Shown here: positions 52,904-63,239 of the stretch, one piece after another
How the letters are laid out: each line of letters begins with the position of its first letter
How positions within the stretch are numbered: position 1 is the stretch's first letter
Origin: Xiphydria camelus
Lineage: Eukaryota > Arthropoda > Insecta > Hymenoptera > Xiphydriidae
NCBI GenBank assembly: GCA_963678675.1
Contig: OY783194.1
Coordinates: 10,694,607-10,758,606 of the forward strand
DNA length: 64,000 nucleotides
Direction: 5' to 3'
Notes under the pieces: model-generated
What the model was told of the DNA's origin: nothing
The model's input: only the letters and a program-made list of their open reading frames with translations
The model's database searches: none
Program-made: the position numbers and the translations under genes

Positions 52904-53127
52904 CCCTTCAAAGCCGGAGTTTTTTAACGCGTTGACGTCCCATGAGTCACATGTGATTCATACAGAAACGTCGCTGTACGTCCATGAGACATATGTGATT
53001 CATGTGCCATTGCCGTATACATGGTGGTTTCATTTTTGGACGTCGTGGGATGGAAAAAAATTCCTTTTGGGGACGTATGGAGTGTTGAGAATGCTGTTGC
53101 CATATGGTAACGCCAGCTCTTGATGGG
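52904..53127. mobile_element. 224-bp TTAA-site MITE with internal direct repeats
   Basis: CCCTTCAAAG ... CTTGATGGG flanked by TTAA (52900-52903, 53128-53131). It splits an R3 repeat whose other copies read GTGTCAAATACGAG next to TTTTTTGTCAC. Inside, CATGAGTCACATGTGATTCA and CATGAGACATATGTGATTCA are direct near-repeats. Confidence 0.75.
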
Positions 53128-53131
53128 TTAA

Positions 53132-53400
53132 TGACAAAAAATAGAATTCGTCATTCGGGCGTTTCGCTCCCTCATAACGAAAATATCTACAGTTTGGTTT
53201 GAGCAGCCCTGAGCAAATAAACGATATATAGGTATTAAGATGAGTGTACAAGCTTTAATAAAATACTAAACTGAAGAGGAGGTTTTTCGAATTTTTTGAG
53301 AAATAGCTTCCGCAATCATATGTGTAAAACCATAAGAAATATAAGTTTTACAAATATTTTTTTCGGTATGTCAACCCTTTTCTTATTTATAAAGTGAATA
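53132..53400 (-). repeat. Repeat R3, copy 3 (inverted)
   Basis: Continues from the split at the TTAA MITE: AAAAAATAGAATTCGTCATT, TTTGAGCAGCCCTGAGCAAA, CAATCATATGTGTAAAACCA and GGTATGTCAACCC. Very similar to copy 2. Confidence 0.8.
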
Positions 53401-53484
53401 AAAATCCACTTACTTTGTAGATTACATACACGTTTAAAGCCCCCCCCCCCATTACAAACAAAGATATCATCAGTATTTTAAAAA

Positions 53485-54040
53485 ATATTCGTAAAACTTA
53501 TATTTCTTATATTTTTACAAGTACGATTGCGGAGACTATTTCTTAAAAAGTTCCAAAAACCTCCTTTTTAGTTTTAGTATGTAAGAATGCACTTCAAATC
53601 TGGGGTTCCTTGTGAGATAGAGCCGTTTGATGCCTATAAACAGGGTTTTGTTTATTTGCAACACATAAAAATATAAACAGATAACAAATAATAGAATAAA
53701 GTAATTCATTTCTAACCTATAAACAGGAATCGAAAACAATGCTCTGACTTCCACGTTTCTCTCTTTCTCCACTAAAAGTCTAGTAGTGTACCGGTCGGTT
53801 CGGCAGAGAGTGTAGGCTTTTATCCACCACAGCCTCTAAGTGAAAGGGTTTTCCTTTTACAAGTATTTTATTAAAGCTTGTACATTCCTCTTAATACCTA
53901 TATATCGTTTCATTTGCTCAGGGCTGCTCAACTATAAATATTTTCATTATGAGGGCGCGAAACGCCCGAATGACGAATTCTATTTTTTGTCACTGTATCA
54001 AATACGAGATTGACGGAGTTCAAGGCGGGGGTTTTGCCCC
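53485..54040 (+). repeat. Repeat R3, copy 4, interrupted
   Basis: Direct orientation as copy 1 (ATTCGTAAAACTTATATTTC, ATTGCGGAGACTATTTCTTA, then after 53861 AAGCTTGTACATTCCTCTTA, GCTCAGGGCTGCTCAAC). Split by the 281-bp insertion at 53581-53861. Confidence 0.8.
53581..53861. mobile_element. 281-bp insertion in R3 with AGTAT duplication
   Basis: AGTAT occurs at 53576-53580 and 53862-53866, and intact R3 copies have a single TTTAGTATTTTATTAAAG. Ends GTAAGAATG and CCTTTTACA. No ORF with recognisable similarity. A 5-bp duplication would suit several families; not assigned. Confidence 0.6.
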
Positions 54041-54179
54041 CCCCCCCCCCAACGCCCCATTACAAACAAACAAATCAAGTATTTTTTAAAGTAAAAATAA
54101 ATAAATAAACAAAAAACAAAGAACTAGAACAAAATTTAACTGTTTATTATTTTGAATGTTTGCAAATATAACCATATTC
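54041..54179. other. Homopolymer C tract and AT-rich spacer
   Basis: Begins with a run of about 14 C (54038-54051). No feature otherwise. Confidence 0.4.
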
Positions 54180-54450
54180 GTAATCAGCGACCCAAGAAAT
54201 CCCCCTATACCAAATTTGGCATGAATCCGTTGATTTTCGAAAATGTCGTCCGCCATATTGGATCCGCCATCTTCAATTTTTGAAATCTGATTTCAGTTTC
54301 GTGATCAGCGACCCAAAAACCCCCTTATATTAAATTTGGCATGAATCCGTCGATTTTCGAAAATCTCATCCGCCATATTGGATCCGCCATCTTGAATTTT
54401 TGAAATCTGACTTCAGATTCGTGATCAGCGACCCAAAAAACCTCCTTAAC
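54180..54450. repeat. 120-bp tandem repeat, 2.2 copies
   Basis: GT(A/G)ATCAGCGACCCAA begins at 54180, 54301 and 54421. Units contain AAATTTGGCATGAATCCGT, GCCATATTGGATCCGCCATC and TTTTTGAAATCTGA. Adjacent units differ at roughly 10 positions. Confidence 0.9.
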
Positions 54451-55448
54451 AATCATTTATTTACTGTTTGATTAACCTTCAAGAGGAATTTCTATTTTTG
54501 TTGACTCTCCCATATACCGGGGAGCAAGCACTATGCGCCGGTATAAAACCCCCTGTGATTACATGATCAAAGTGTACCTGATCGGTTACCGTCGGCCAGC
54601 AATCGGATTAAGTCGTTATGCTCACTCTTAACTTGAAGAAACGCTCCGTTGTTAAACATAACCTTTGTTTCGACAAACGATAGTCGGAATTCTGAATATT
54701 GATTCATCGCGGTCGAAATACCTCACTAATCTAGGGGTCAATCTAGCCATCAGGCGGGTGATATATTTCGGTAAATCTAGGCCGCCAATGAGCTCGCAGC
54801 CCTGCACCTTTTATTTTATACTAGATATAGTTATTTTATAATTTCAATTTCTTATATATATACACACATATATTTATATATTTTTAACAATATAATAATC
54901 TGGTTTCATTTCATGATCTTCGATGTGTAAAATTTAATTCTTTCTCTTCTTTTCCATTATGCCTTCTCGATATTTTGTACAAAGTACAACTGATAATATT
55001 TTAAGATTATAGAATATTATGGTAAAACTGATATTATGGTAAACTTGAACTACGAGAGAGATGCTACAATATACCGTTTAAAGGGCGGACTCACGCCGAG
55101 AAACTCCGAAAAGCCCCGACAACACCCGAAGAGCGTAAATATGAATAGCTTCTCGCCTGAGAACATTTTGATAACCGCGCATTTCCTCAAAATAGGTAAT
55201 TCGGCGAAATTTGGCAACATCACCAGTATCCCAGTTAAATGACAAGGTCTCGGCGCCGCAGCGGCAAATATCAAAGGAATTTTATGGAGTGTCGCCTCTG
55301 TTACTCTGTGCTTAGGATATAATATAAGAACAACCGCTCCGCTCATAATTCATTGTATCGTCGTGTATTGCTTCGCAGTGTCGCTCCCACCTCTTGTACA
55401 TTACAACTTCCGTTGCATTCAATTGCAGTTTAGTGTATCCTCGGTTAA
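54451..55448. other. Noncoding with two dispersed-repeat fragments
   Basis: 54690-54815 (TATTTCGGTAAATCTAGGCC, GAGCTCGCAGCCCTGCACC) resembles, inverted, 62520-62630. 55081-55170 resembles 45907-46000. The rest is AT-rich. Small open frames here are not gene-like. Confidence 0.5.
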
Positions 55449-56178
55449 GGGGGGCGCCCAGTGTGGAAGGTCGAAAAACAACGCTCTTTTCATTCGTATT
55501 ATTTTCAAAAATATTTAATTTTTTTCGTATATCCAATTATGGTGATCTGAAAACATGTATTAAACTACTCAAAAATATTTTTTTAGATTACAAAAAAAAA
55601 CAATGGTGGATTTGTAAGCATTGATACAGGACGTCTCGAAATGACGGTGTTGAATTTGTGGGAGTTCTACTGCCGTTTATAGTAAACTTGCAACATGTGG
55701 AAAAAAATTTTCTCATTAATAACATTTATAATTCATCGGTAAACCAATAATATGCGGAAAAACATGAAAAAGAAAAATTAGATTGAGGTTTGATGTAAAA
55801 GTCCGATTTTCTTGCTAAAATTTCGAGTTATAAACATTTATAAACCATTTTTATAACAATTATTTTACAAACAAGTTGGTTTAACTACGATCTATAACTA
55901 TTTTGTATAACTGGTTAAAATTTCAGGCAAAAATCTTAAATAGTTCTCGAGATATCATTCACACAAATTTCGAAAACCATGTTTCGAGAAAAACACGGTC
56001 AACTGCGCGCAAAGTGGCTGTACAGCTGTGAGAAGCGTTTACGCTTAGACGGCTGTAACTCGAAAACTAATATAAATATCGTTCTAAAACCTTTCTAGGA
56101 ATATTCTACATAGCATTGGGGAATTCTTAAAGCAATAAAAAAATCAATTTTTTCGACCTTCTACACTGGGCGCCCCCC
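55449..56178. mobile_element. 730-bp TTAA-site element with GGGGGGCGCCCAGTG termini
   Basis: GGGGGGCGCCCAGTGTGGAA and inverse TTCTACACTGGGCGCCCCCC (one mismatch) followed by GGTCGAAAAA, flanked by TTAA (55445-55448, 56179-56182). TIR about 34 bp. The interior is AT-rich and noncoding. TTAA with a G-rich terminus suits Kolobok or piggyBac-type MITEs; not decided. Confidence 0.8.
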
Positions 56179-56332
56179 TTAAATCGTTCAACTATTGTAA
56201 CTCGAGCGTTTTTTTTAAGTATATAGCGTATATTTTTCATTTAAAAGAAAGTCTGTTCTATTTCCTCTAAAATAAAGTTTAGGGATACTGTGAGGCCTGT
56301 ATCTTTTTAAGCGACAGAGTCAATGTAAGGTA

Positions 56333-57832
56333 TTGGGATCTGACATGTCTCGATACGCCGTCTGGTGGCGAGAAATAAAACTATTCCTAGTATACCGTTT
56401 AGTGGGTTAACGAGTGACTGGCATTGGATTAATGTATGTATGTCGCGTATTCGCCCAAATGCTTCTCGCATTTTGACCCTAGACACCGATGCGAGGGAAA
56501 AATTCGACATTCCTTGGGACCCTTTGAGTCATAAATTAGATCCGGGAAAGTTCCTCAATGCCACCGGGTCCCGTGTACGTGTACGTCGGCCAGGACATAG
56601 GAACCGAGCACTGGAGTTTCCTCGGGATTTACAATACTTAATCCTGCCTTCCACATTTATTCAATATATGTACAATTTTTCATAAATATGTTACTACAAT
56701 ACTCGTAAGTTCGATCAACAGGTTTTCCTCGCGAGTGCACCTCATTTACGACTACGTACGTGGGGCTCGCGAATTCTCGGCGGATCCGATCGACCCGCAC
56801 GGCTCTGATTTCGATCCGGCTTTGATGCGAATGGGTTAACATAAATACACATAAGAGTGACGTTTTTAGTCTTAGAATCTCACCTGTGTAAATGAAGGAG
56901 TGTTGCTACAATGTGTTTGAATTTTCTACTTGGCCCGCTGTACAGGAACACACAAAACTTTTGAGTCCCATCTTTAATTTCGCCTACAATGTTGTGCACA
57001 TGTCCCCTGATGTTGTAGTTTGGTAAATACGTAGATTTTATTTTCGGGTTAACAGCGAATGTCCGGGAATACTTGCGATGCTTGCACCGTGCGATGCTTG
57101 CGCAAGTGAGGAGCAGGAGGAGATACGAACACGATAACGAAGTTTTCACGACTGCCGGGAAACGGCTCGCAAGGAATGCCGTATGCTTCGGCACAAGGGC
57201 GGGTTTTTTCCATTTCACGATGTGAGAAGAAAATTTCGAGAAAGTGGAAGAGTAAAAATGTGAAAAAGACTCCGCGGTTGCGCGCAGATACGTCGACATT
57301 CCGTGATGCGCCCGTCCAGGGACAGGCATTTGCGCGTCTCGAAGGCTGAATTGAGTCGCTTGGTTTCAAAATCGGCCAACTCCAAGTAAGCAAATTTGTC
57401 AGGACTTCAAAAAATATGTACCATAGAAATACAGGCATTAATTAATGCGATTCTTGGTACACATACCTATAAGTATATTGCTTCGGAACAAATAATCCAT
57501 ATATGTATACAACAAATTCTTGGAAGATTTTGCTGCATTATAATTTTTTAAATGGAGATGGCCGATTTTATCAAATACGGAGGTGGCCGATTTTGAAACC
57601 AAACGACTCAATTTATGTTTATGGGAGGTCAACCCTGGACGATAACGGAGGGCAAAGGGTGCTCGTGTCCTCCCGCGAGTCTAGTGAAAGTTGGGAAGGA
57701 TTCGCGAAGCCCTGCGCGTGCCAAAACAATAAATAATGACTTCACTCCCATAAGACTCTGTGTCGCTAGTATACTCATTTCGGCCATATTGGATTTTTCT
57801 AACTAAGCTCCTCCCCCATGTCAGATCCCAAT
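56333..57832 (+). mobile_element. R4 element, copy 3, interrupted
   Basis: TTGGGATCTGACATG at 56333 and inverse CATGTCAGATCCCAA at 57818-57832. It shares with the inverted copy 44864-45419 the blocks TCTCGATACGCCGTCTGGTG, CTAGTATACCGTTTAGTGGG, AAGGGCGGGTTTTTTCC and AGACGCGCAA-type end. It has a long extra segment (56440-57150, not in the other copy) and a MITE at 57353-57609. Frames on both strands (e.g. 57049-57438) arise from this repeat and are not conserved. Confidence 0.75.
57353..57609. mobile_element. 257-bp MITE with GAGTCG termini
   Basis: GAGTCGCTTGGTTTCAAAAT and inverse ATTTTGAAACCAAACGACTC, flanked by AATT on both sides (57349-57352, 57610-57613). Copy 1 of R4 (1-243) reads GGCTGAATTTATATTTATGG without it. 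Additional internal GGCCGATTTT repeats near the right end. Confidence 0.8.
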
Positions 57833-57966
57833 GGCATTTATGAGATCTTGGAATGATTAGGTATATATAATTTACTAATACGAATGTGGTGGATAGAAAT
57901 TTAAGTTTTATAGATTATATCATATTAGGCTTTTCTTTATAACAAATGATATATTTACTTTTTTAG

Positions 57967-58229
57967 CTCAAATTACGGTAACTGTGGATGGAGGTACGGA
58001 CAAATGGTTGATGTGTCTCGGACAAAATGCGGAATGGACATTAAACGGACAATGCAGACAGTACTTACCGGATATTATTACCGGTGATATGGATAGTATT
58101 TCTCCAAATACGCTTCAGAAATTTAAATGTCTTGGCATCCCAATTATTGAAACTCCTGATCAAAGTGCAACAGACTATACCAAAGCATTGATTGAACTGA
58201 ATAACTACTCGAAAAAACGGGATATACAA
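57967..58229 (+). CDS. TPK1: Thiamin pyrophosphokinase, second coding exon
   Basis: The acceptor TTTACTTTTTTAG ends at 57966. With one base from the previous exon it reads A-QITVTVDGGTDKW, then ...YLPDIITGDMDSIS and TPDQSATDYTKALIEL. These are the family's ADGG loop, the GD-x-DS motif that binds Mg-pyrophosphate and the TPDQ-x-x-TD motif. The most plausible donor is CAA|GTAATA at 58229/58230; residues after it (VIAYFPYEK) do not look like TPK, which should continue with the GG-x-x-GR-x-DQ segment. Another GT at 58262 is possible. Later exons (thiamin-binding C-terminal domain) were not found before 64000. Confidence 0.88.
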
Positions 58230-58740
58230 GTAATAGCCTATTTCCCATATGAAAAAGTACCGTAAGAAGCGTCTAATTAGTAGTAATTTCATATCATGAA
58301 AGGTAGTACACAAGAACTACAATTATTATCACTAAAGAAATAGTTTACCAATAACGGTGTTTGGTAGTTTAGTTTGTCCACTGTAAATTTAATGATAGTG
58401 GGTGCTGGAAACGATGTAGCAAGTGACATGCCACGCTACGGGTAGCAACTAGTAGCCGCATTCTACATACTTACTATTTTTTCAACACTCTTTAAAGTTT
58501 ATTATTAAGTAAAATGTTAGTTAAACTTTATCATATTTTAATCTTGAAAAAATTCTGAATATTTCTCCGCTAAATAATGGTCATTTTAGGATTATTTCGA
58601 AAATTTAATTCTTTTTCGTTTTAATACTTTTTCAACGTACTTCTGCAAAATGAAGTCCATTTCCGAAATGATCTTAGTTACCATCATTACCGAAATGTTT
58701 GGATTTTTTTCAAAATTTACAATAATTTGTAATCATTTAA
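58230..58740 (+). other. TPK1: Start of next TPK1 intron
   Basis: AT-rich noncoding DNA up to the piggyBac element. Nothing else recognised. Confidence 0.5.
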
Positions 58741-61050
58741 CCCGCGATTGCTCGCGTACTGAGCGGCGCGCTCACTTATATTTCAAACATTATAAAAAAA
58801 GAATCTTAAAACATACAATATTCTGCTTTATGCTATTCCTTGATCATACTGTATAGAACATAAATTTTATAGGCAACGACTAAAGTACGGTCCTGTTTCT
58901 TCCCACCAAACATTGTTTTGGAATGATGCAATGTAGTGAGCTCTGCGCTCAGTACGCGAGTAACCGTAGAGCGATATAGTAGTGCTTTTCGCTGCATATC
59001 TTGTTACGTATATTTATTGATTTGACATATTTTATAACCCATGGAACGGATACAGCAAAACCAATTGTTGGAGTGGTTATCAGAGACGGAAGATGAAGAA
59101 AAAGATATATCTTTACACGACGAAGACGACAGTGATGTAGATTATTGTGAAGAATCGGATCATAATACGGACTCGGAGGTTTCTGCCGAATCGGATGATA
59201 ATGAGGATACATTTTTACATCAGGGAGAACTGTGTTATCTTGGGAAGGATGGTAAAACGAAATGGGGTATACATCCGTATCGAAAGAGCAGCCGTACAAG
59301 GAAACATAACTTGGTTACTCGTTTACCAGGCGTAAAACAAATTGCTAAAAATTGTAAGAACCCTTTAGATATTGTTGGAATTTATTTTTCACCAACGAAA
59401 CCGTAAGTGAAATTTGCCGGTATACAAATATAAACTTGGATAAAATGCGTGCTAATTACTCACGCCAGAGAGACGTGGTTAGTACAAATATGGATGAAAT
59501 AAAGGCTTTATTTGGCTTATTGTACTTGGCCGGTGTTTTGAAATCGTCTCACGTTAATTTGGAGGACCTTTGGGCTACGGATGGGACAGCTCCAGAGTGT
59601 TTTCGTACAGTGATGTCAAAATGCCGTTTTTACACTCTACTACGTGCATTACGTTTTGATAACATTCTCGACCGGGCCGAAAGACAAAAGTATGATAAAC
59701 TGGCACCAATAAGAAAGGTGTTTTAAGATTTTGTCGAAAACTGTAACAGAGCTTATCAAGTTGGAGAATATTGCTGCATTGATGAGATGCTTGAAGGTTT
59801 CCGCGGGAAATGTAGTTTTCGCCAGTACATTCCAAGTAAACCGGCTAAGTACGGCATAAAAATCTTTGCACTGGTTGATTCCCGCACTTTTTATACCACA
59901 AAATTGGTAATATATGCCGAAAAACAACCGGAAGAGCCTTTCCAACTAGATAATTCTGCAAACAGTGTCGTAAAGCGTATGGTAGAACCAATTGCCAATA
60001 CTGGCAGAAATATTACTTGCGATAATTGGTTTACTTCTGTGCCATTAGCAGAGGATTTACTCCATAACTACAAATTAACTCTGGTGGGAACCATTAGAAA
60101 AAATAAGCCTCAACTTCCTCCTCTCTTCGTAACTGGAAAAGGAAGACCATTGAAGAGCAGTATTTTTGGTTACGGTAAAGACTGTTTGCTACTATCTTAT
60201 GTGCCAAAAAAAAAACAAAAACGTTCTTATGCTATCTACGTTTCACGAAAATGATACAATCGATGAAGGTTCTGGTGAAGAATTGAAGCCGGAGGTTATA
60301 ACATTCTACAACTTAACCAAAGGCGCGGTCGATGTTGTTGATCAAATGAAAGCCAATTTTTCTGTTTCAAGGATAAGCTGCAGATGGCCAATTACAATAT
60401 TTTTTTCGTTGATGAACATAGCTGGAATAAACAGTTAGATAATATATTTCTCCAATACTAACATTAAAATAGCACGGCGTATATTTCTAAGGCGTTTGAG
60501 CACCGAACTAATTAAGCCTCACTTGGTAAACTGTGCTTCAATTAAAACATTACCAACATTACTGAGACTACAAGTAAAGTGACAAGCAGGTCTTACGAAT
60601 GAGGAAGAAGCAGCAGCAGAAACACTACAGCCTAGAGAAAGAGTGAAATGCTCTTATTGCCCCCGAAGTAAAAATAGGAAAACAACTTCAAGATGTGCTG
60701 ACTGTTCTAAAGCGATTTGCGGGGAACATATAATTACAATTTGCAGTAAATGCCACAACAAAGAAGAACAGACTGAATCTGAATGAAGTCATAGGTTTCT
60801 ATAATTTTACCTGTGTATATCCTTACTCCACTGTATTTTATTTTAAATCTCTATAATAATTAGTATTATTTCTTGATTTTTTCAAACGTTTTGTGTTTAT
60901 TTTTCGTATTTCAATTAAAAAATGTTATAACTAGTGGTTACATGTGTTTTTCTTACATTTTAATGTATATCTAGGTATAAATGTTCTAAGTGAGCGGCAC
61001 GCTCATATGCGAGTAACCATGTACTAATTTCATACGCGAGTAATGGAGGG
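58741..61050 (+). mobile_element. piggyBac transposon, full length but decayed
   Basis: 2,310 bp flanked by TTAA (58737-58740, 61051-61054). Ends CCCGCGATTGCTCGCG and, inverted, CCCTCCATTACTCGCG; inside both ends, GAGCGGCGCGCTCA and GAGCGGCACGCTCATATGCG. It contains a single transposase gene of normal length with several lesions. Its right end closely resembles the MITEs at 26130-26576 and 26973-27418, and more loosely those at 28591 and 1736. Confidence 0.92.
59041..60786 (+). pseudogene. piggyBac transposase, frameshifted
   Basis: Starts MERIQQNQLLEWLSETEDEE with an acidic N terminus, as in PGBD proteins. The catalytic aspartates are all visible: CIDEMLEGFRG (about 59777), ITCDNWFTS (about 60015) and VDVVDQMKANF (about 60330). 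The region between the first two has the family's YIPSKPAKYGIKIFALVDS. The C terminus carries the Cys-rich finger CSYCPRSK...CADCSKAICGEH...CSKC before the stop at 60784-60786. Lesions: frameshift near 59398 (after FSPTK), stop TAA at 59724, frameshift in a run of ten A near 60210, stop TAG at 60436 and TGA near 60580. Family function: cut-and-paste at TTAA. Inactive as it stands. Confidence 0.9.
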
Positions 61051-61054
61051 TTAA

Positions 61055-61410
61055 TAATATTTTATTCAATAATAGGATTAGATGTTTATTCTTTTTGATT
61101 AATTTTTTTATCTTGTTGGATTTTTGGTTTAATAATTTTAGCTAGAAATATAATTTTTTATAAGGATGATTATTTTATTAAGTATTTGTTTTCAATATTA
61201 ATTATATTATTATTTTGGATTTTACCATTTTCTATAATAAATTTGTTTATATTTTATTTATTTTTTGAAACAACTCATTCCAATTTTGATTATAATTTTA
61301 GGGTGAGGAAATCAAAGAGAACGTCTCCAAACTAGTATATATTTAATTATTTATACTTTAATAGCTTCTTTACCTTTTTTATTTATTTTAATTTATATTT
61401 TCAAAAAAAA
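61055..61410 (+). pseudogene. NUMT: nuclear copy of mitochondrial ND4
   Basis: Very AT-rich. With the invertebrate mitochondrial code (TGA=W, ATA=M, AGA=S) it reads MGLDVYSFWLIFLSCWIFGL, then MNLFMFYLFFETT, a one-base shift, then LIPILIMILGWGNQ, ERLQTSMYL and a membrane segment ending SLPFLFILIYIF. These are the N-terminal transmembrane helices and the conserved GWG-x-Q-x-ERLQ loop of NADH dehydrogenase subunit 4. About 115 residues of roughly 440 remain. It abuts the right TTAA of the piggyBac element. The frameshift and the use of TGA show it cannot be a nuclear gene. Confidence 0.88.
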
Positions 61411-61759
61411 ATTCTTTAAATGTAAGGGGGGGGGTCACTTTGTGACAGTTTTCGAGGTTTTTGCAGTGTCAGCAAAACAGTTTCAAATAAAATTCTACAA
61501 CAATTACTGCAGTCGATATATACATCCTTCTTTTACACCACTACATATTCATCATATCTAAAACTGCAAAAATATAGGTGTTATTTGCATTAACAATTGT
61601 CACAATCTCACCCCGTAATGCGGGGTGACTTTGTGACACACTGAATTTTGATAGTAAACGTTATGGTAGAGAGCAGGTGTCACAAAGTCGCACGTAAGAC
61701 ATCATTGAAACTTCACTACATTTTTATTTCCATTGAAAAAATGGATTTAACATAAAAAC
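61411..61759. other. Noncoding with GTCACTTTGTGAC palindromes
   Basis: G run at 61424-61434, then GGTCACTTTGTGACAG, GGTGACTTTGTGACAC (61624) and TGTCACAAAGTCGCAC (61678, inverted). Probably an eroded inverted-repeat element between about 61430 and 61700. Confidence 0.45.
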
Positions 61760-61937
61760 ACGCGGAAGAAGTGAAACTTCGATACCAGTTTCTCTGAATT
61801 TGATTCCGATGGTATTAATTTCAATTGGCTCTATACAAGTCTTCTACAATGCTTCTTCGTAGAGCCAATTGAAACTAATACCACCGGAATCAAATTCAGA
61901 GAAACTGGTATCGAAGTTTCACTTCTTCCGCGTGTGG
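61760..61937. repeat. 178-bp near-perfect hairpin
   Basis: ACACGCGGAAGAAGTGAAAC ... AATTGGCTCTA is followed, after a 22-bp loop (CAAGTCTTCTACAATGCTTC), by its inverse TAGAGCCAATTG ... CTTCTTCCGCGTGT. Stem about 76 bp with few mismatches. Possibly the core of a larger foldback; a similar stem could yield a miRNA-like transcript but nothing shows it does. Confidence 0.8.
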
Positions 61938-62299
61938 CGGCCACACGTTTTGTTTGTTTTGTTTTCTTATTTTCATCCAAGGAACCCATCCTTGAAGTTT
62001 GTCGCAATATTAAAGAATCACCCAGTATATTTACTTACTTGGTCTAACAAAATATTTTTTCCGCCATAATCAAGTATACACTTATTAATTGGAAATAAAC
62101 TCTTTTCTCAGTATACGAAGTAACTTTGATCGAACGAACGAAGTATTCACTAAACTGACAAATTTCTAGAAAATCATAAACGGAATCAAGGAATTTTACT
62201 TCCAAATTTGACAGTGATAAAACATTAATCGCTGTTTCTCAGAATTTCACATACATTACAAATTCTATTATAGTGCACATTATAGTGCACGCAGTTCGA
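61938..62299. other. Noncoding
   Basis: No gene or element recognised. Confidence 0.35.
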
Positions 62300-62315
62300 G
62301 TGGTACGTTTCAGCA

Positions 62316-62580
62316 AACGAGGACTGCTTATGTATTCGCAGTCCTGCACCTTTCCCGGAAGGCTAATTACCGAACGAATTGTAATGAACCACTTCTCGCA
62401 GATACCGCTATATTTCGAATGCATTCGAAATGCATTCAGCTTTGTAAAGGAAAGAAATGACGATTTCAATAGATAACCGAATATTTCGGCAAAGGTTCAT
62501 TCCGATTCGTCCAGTAATTAACCCTTTCAGGAAAGGTGCGGGACTGCGAACTCATTAGCAGCCTGGATTCGCCGAAATGT
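62316..62580. mobile_element. Foldback with GCAGTCCTGCACCTTTCC arms
   Basis: GGACTGCTTATGTATTCGCA, GTCCTGCACCTTTCCCGGAA left and AACCCTTTCAGGAAAGGTGC, GGGACTGCGAACTCATTAGC right, inverted. A related arm is at 54770-54815. TTAA at 62519-62522 lies at the inner edge of the right arm. Ends uncertain. Confidence 0.5.
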
Positions 62581-62640
62581 ACTGCTTCGCTGATGGCGAG
62601 ATGAACCCTAGTTTGACGAAGTATTTATGATCGCAATGCT

Positions 62641-62690
62641 ATTGGGTTGGAAAATAAGTTCGTAGCGTTTTCTTTTATTTTCTTTCATTT
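62641..62690. mobile_element. Solo mariner terminus
   Basis: TATTGGGTTGGAAAATAAGT followed by TCGTAGCGTTTTC is a mariner inverted terminal repeat. No partner end or transposase follows; sequence changes at about 62690. Truncated by the neighbouring foldback. Confidence 0.6.
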
Positions 62691-62719
62691 TACAACGATT
62701 TGTTTGCTGTCCCGCAAAG

Positions 62720-63070
62720 TGTTTATATTCATTCGAAAGAGCTCTTTCTGCTCTACAAAACTGTTATAATTGTTTATTCGAATAACAATTTTTTATTATT
62801 TTTCAGGCTTAGAAATGGAATATCCAGGAGAAAAAAATCAGAATTTTTGACATCTTTTTTATCAAAGACTCGCCTATAACTCCTTCTCCGTATACGGCAG
62901 TTTTTTGACCTCGATGAAAAGCGAAGAAAAGCAGATGTCGAAACTGCTGATTTTTGCCCCCTGGATATTCCATTTCTAAGCCAGAAAAATAATAAAAAAT
63001 TTAATTATTCGAAATAACAATTATAACAGTTTTGTAGAGCAGAAAGAGCTCTTTCGAGTACATATAAACA
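62720..63070. mobile_element. 350-bp foldback element
   Basis: TGTTTATATTCATTCGAAAG left and CTTTCGAGTACATATAAACA right. Arms share GAGCTCTTTCTGCTCTACAA, AACTGTTATAATTG and CTTAGAAATGGAATATCCAG. The loop (about 62850-62930) is noncoding. Confidence 0.8.
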
Positions 63071-63239
63071 TATTGCCAAACAACAAAATAAATCGCGCTG
63101 GAGTGTGTGGGTTTCGTTACGGTTTTTGAGGAATTTTCGTTGCATACCGCGCTTTTAGTCCCCTCAGCAAAGAAGTTTCACTTCAAAAAACGTAAGAAAA
63201 TATGAACTCTTATAGTTTTTCTTATAGGGCCAGTTCCTT

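Larger units (their letters stand above)
7589..57966 (+). other. TPK1: TPK1 intron, about 50.4 kb, packed with transposons
   Basis: Bounded by the GTTTGT donor at 7589 and a polypyrimidine/TTTTAG acceptor ending at 57966. The phase of the two exons is compatible across it, and no TPK-like coding sequence is seen inside. It contains representatives of Tc1/mariner, piggyBac, hAT, Harbinger, Academ-like, Copia and SINE families, so its size is the result of accumulated insertions. Whether it is removed as one intron needs RNA evidence. Confidence 0.75.

Noticed and set aside
56880..57438. Minus-strand frames of 149 and 129 codons
   Set aside because: They lie in the R4 repeat and are broken in the other R4 copies; no motif recognised.
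58230..58265. Reading TPK1 on to the stop at 58265
   Set aside because: The residues after KRDIQ are unlike the family, and a GTAATA donor lies exactly at the point where similarity ends.
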